From: Acidobacteriaceae bacterium | GTDB lineage: Bacteria > Acidobacteriota > Terriglobia > Terriglobales > Acidobacteriaceae | Length of the DNA: 6,044 bases | NCBI GenBank assembly: GCA_003165855.1 | Contig: PMXH01000062.1 | Coordinates: 342-6,385, forward strand | Direction: 5' to 3' | Part shown: piece by piece, positions 5,770-6,044 of the stretch | Position numbering within the stretch: the first letter of the stretch is position 1 | Layout of the letters: each line of letters opens with the position of its first letter | Program-made: the position numbers and the translations under genes | The notes under the pieces: model-generated | What the model was told of the DNA's origin: nothing | Database searches by the model: none | What the model saw: the letters and a program-made list of their open reading frames with translations, nothing else

Positions 5770-6044
5770 ATGCTGCCCGCAGCTGAAGAACGAACCCCGG
5801 CTCTCACGAGTGGTGAGGAGACTTTTTCCTTAGCTGCCGGTGTTGCTCTTGCTGCGCTCGAAACGCACCAGGGCCCACACGCGGCTCAGGGCAAAAAACC
5901 GCATCAGGGGATTTTTTCTAAAAATCGTGCACTTCGCGTCGGCGAAATCTGGGTTAAGTACTCGGGAACGCATCAGGATAGAAAGTGCTCGTGGTGGAAA
6001 ACCGTGGTAGGGTCAGCATTAGACGCAAACGGCAATACCCTCTC
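5770..6044 (+). CDS. Possible hypothetical protein, open at the right edge (3' partial)
   Basis: From the ATG at 5770 (or the GTG one codon earlier) the frame stays open for 91 codons to the window edge. The other two forward frames close within a few to about 20 codons. The predicted peptide begins MLPAAEERTPALTSGEE, has a short Ala-rich stretch (residues 20-30), and continues with a basic, aromatic part (ALRVGEIWVKYSG, then SWWKTVV). A small HQG motif recurs at residues 33-35 and 46-48, with HQD at 69-71. No family is recognised and no good ribosome-binding site precedes the start. Third-position GC is lower than in the upstream genes. It could be a real cargo gene, a decayed gene, or a chance open frame. 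It would be the third rightward gene, 77 bp after the recombinase. Confidence 0.3.
   Translation, partial: MLPAAEERTPALTSGEETFSLAAGVALAALETHQGPHAAQGKKPHQGIFSKNRALRVGEIWVKYSGTHQDRKCSWWKTVVGSALDANGNTL
5910..5946. repeat. Two adjacent small perfect inverted repeats
   Basis: GATTTTT-TCT-AAAAATC (5910-5926) is followed closely by TTCGC-GTCG-GCGAA (5933-5946). One is AT-rich and one GC-rich, with only 6 bp between them. They fall inside the weak open frame at 5770-6044. The second overlaps ACTTCGCG, the core seen in the 4384-4456 repeats. Neither has the GC-stem-plus-T-run order of a terminator on the plus strand. They are possible protein-binding sites near the recombinase gene; the role is unknown. 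Confidence 0.35.

Noticed and set aside
1..6044. Direct repeats that could be attL/attR between the left flank and the right flank
   Set aside because: By eye no shared word beyond short chance matches was found between 150-332 and 5693-6044. The element probably extends beyond the window.

Overview
The window is GC-rich bacterial DNA with tightly packed genes. It looks like part of an accessory element rather than core chromosome. The protein style (a CHC2/Toprim primase fused to an AAA+ ATPase, a Xer-like integrase, and a RelE-type toxin with its antitoxin) and the base composition fit a soil-type bacterium. Acidobacteriota is my best guess, but nothing in the window fixes the taxon, and no rRNA or tRNA gene is present.

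Layout from left to right. Positions 1-150 hold the C-terminal end of an unidentified rightward gene. Positions 151-332 are non-coding and contain a striking inverted repeat: perfect 15-bp arms at 184-198 and 248-262 around a 49-nt loop that holds a 12-bp palindrome. Positions 333-1350 hold a compact leftward operon of three genes: XRE-family repressor, acidic antitoxin, RelE/ParE-type toxin. A 92-bp AT-rich divergent region (1351-1442) separates it from a rightward operon. That region carries a 17-bp inverted repeat overlapping a plausible promoter, the natural place for the XRE protein to act. The rightward operon consists of a 1061-residue primase-ATPase (1443-4628) and a 354-residue tyrosine recombinase (4628-5692), joined by a TAATG stop/start overlap. 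Downstream lie a short gap and an open frame from 5770 that runs off the right edge without a stop codon.

How the parts could work together (inference): the primase-ATPase would start replication of excised DNA, the recombinase would integrate and excise it, the XRE protein would keep the module silent, and the toxin-antitoxin pair would stabilise it. This resembles the regulator/replication/integrase logic of phage satellites and small integrative elements. No capsid, terminase or conjugation gene is visible, and no attachment-site pair could be identified. The most unusual details are the fusion of a DnaG-like primase core to a probable pre-sensor-1-hairpin AAA+ ATPase, a 21-bp-periodic CTTCGCGG repeat cluster in the 3' end of the primase gene, and the long stem-loop at the left.
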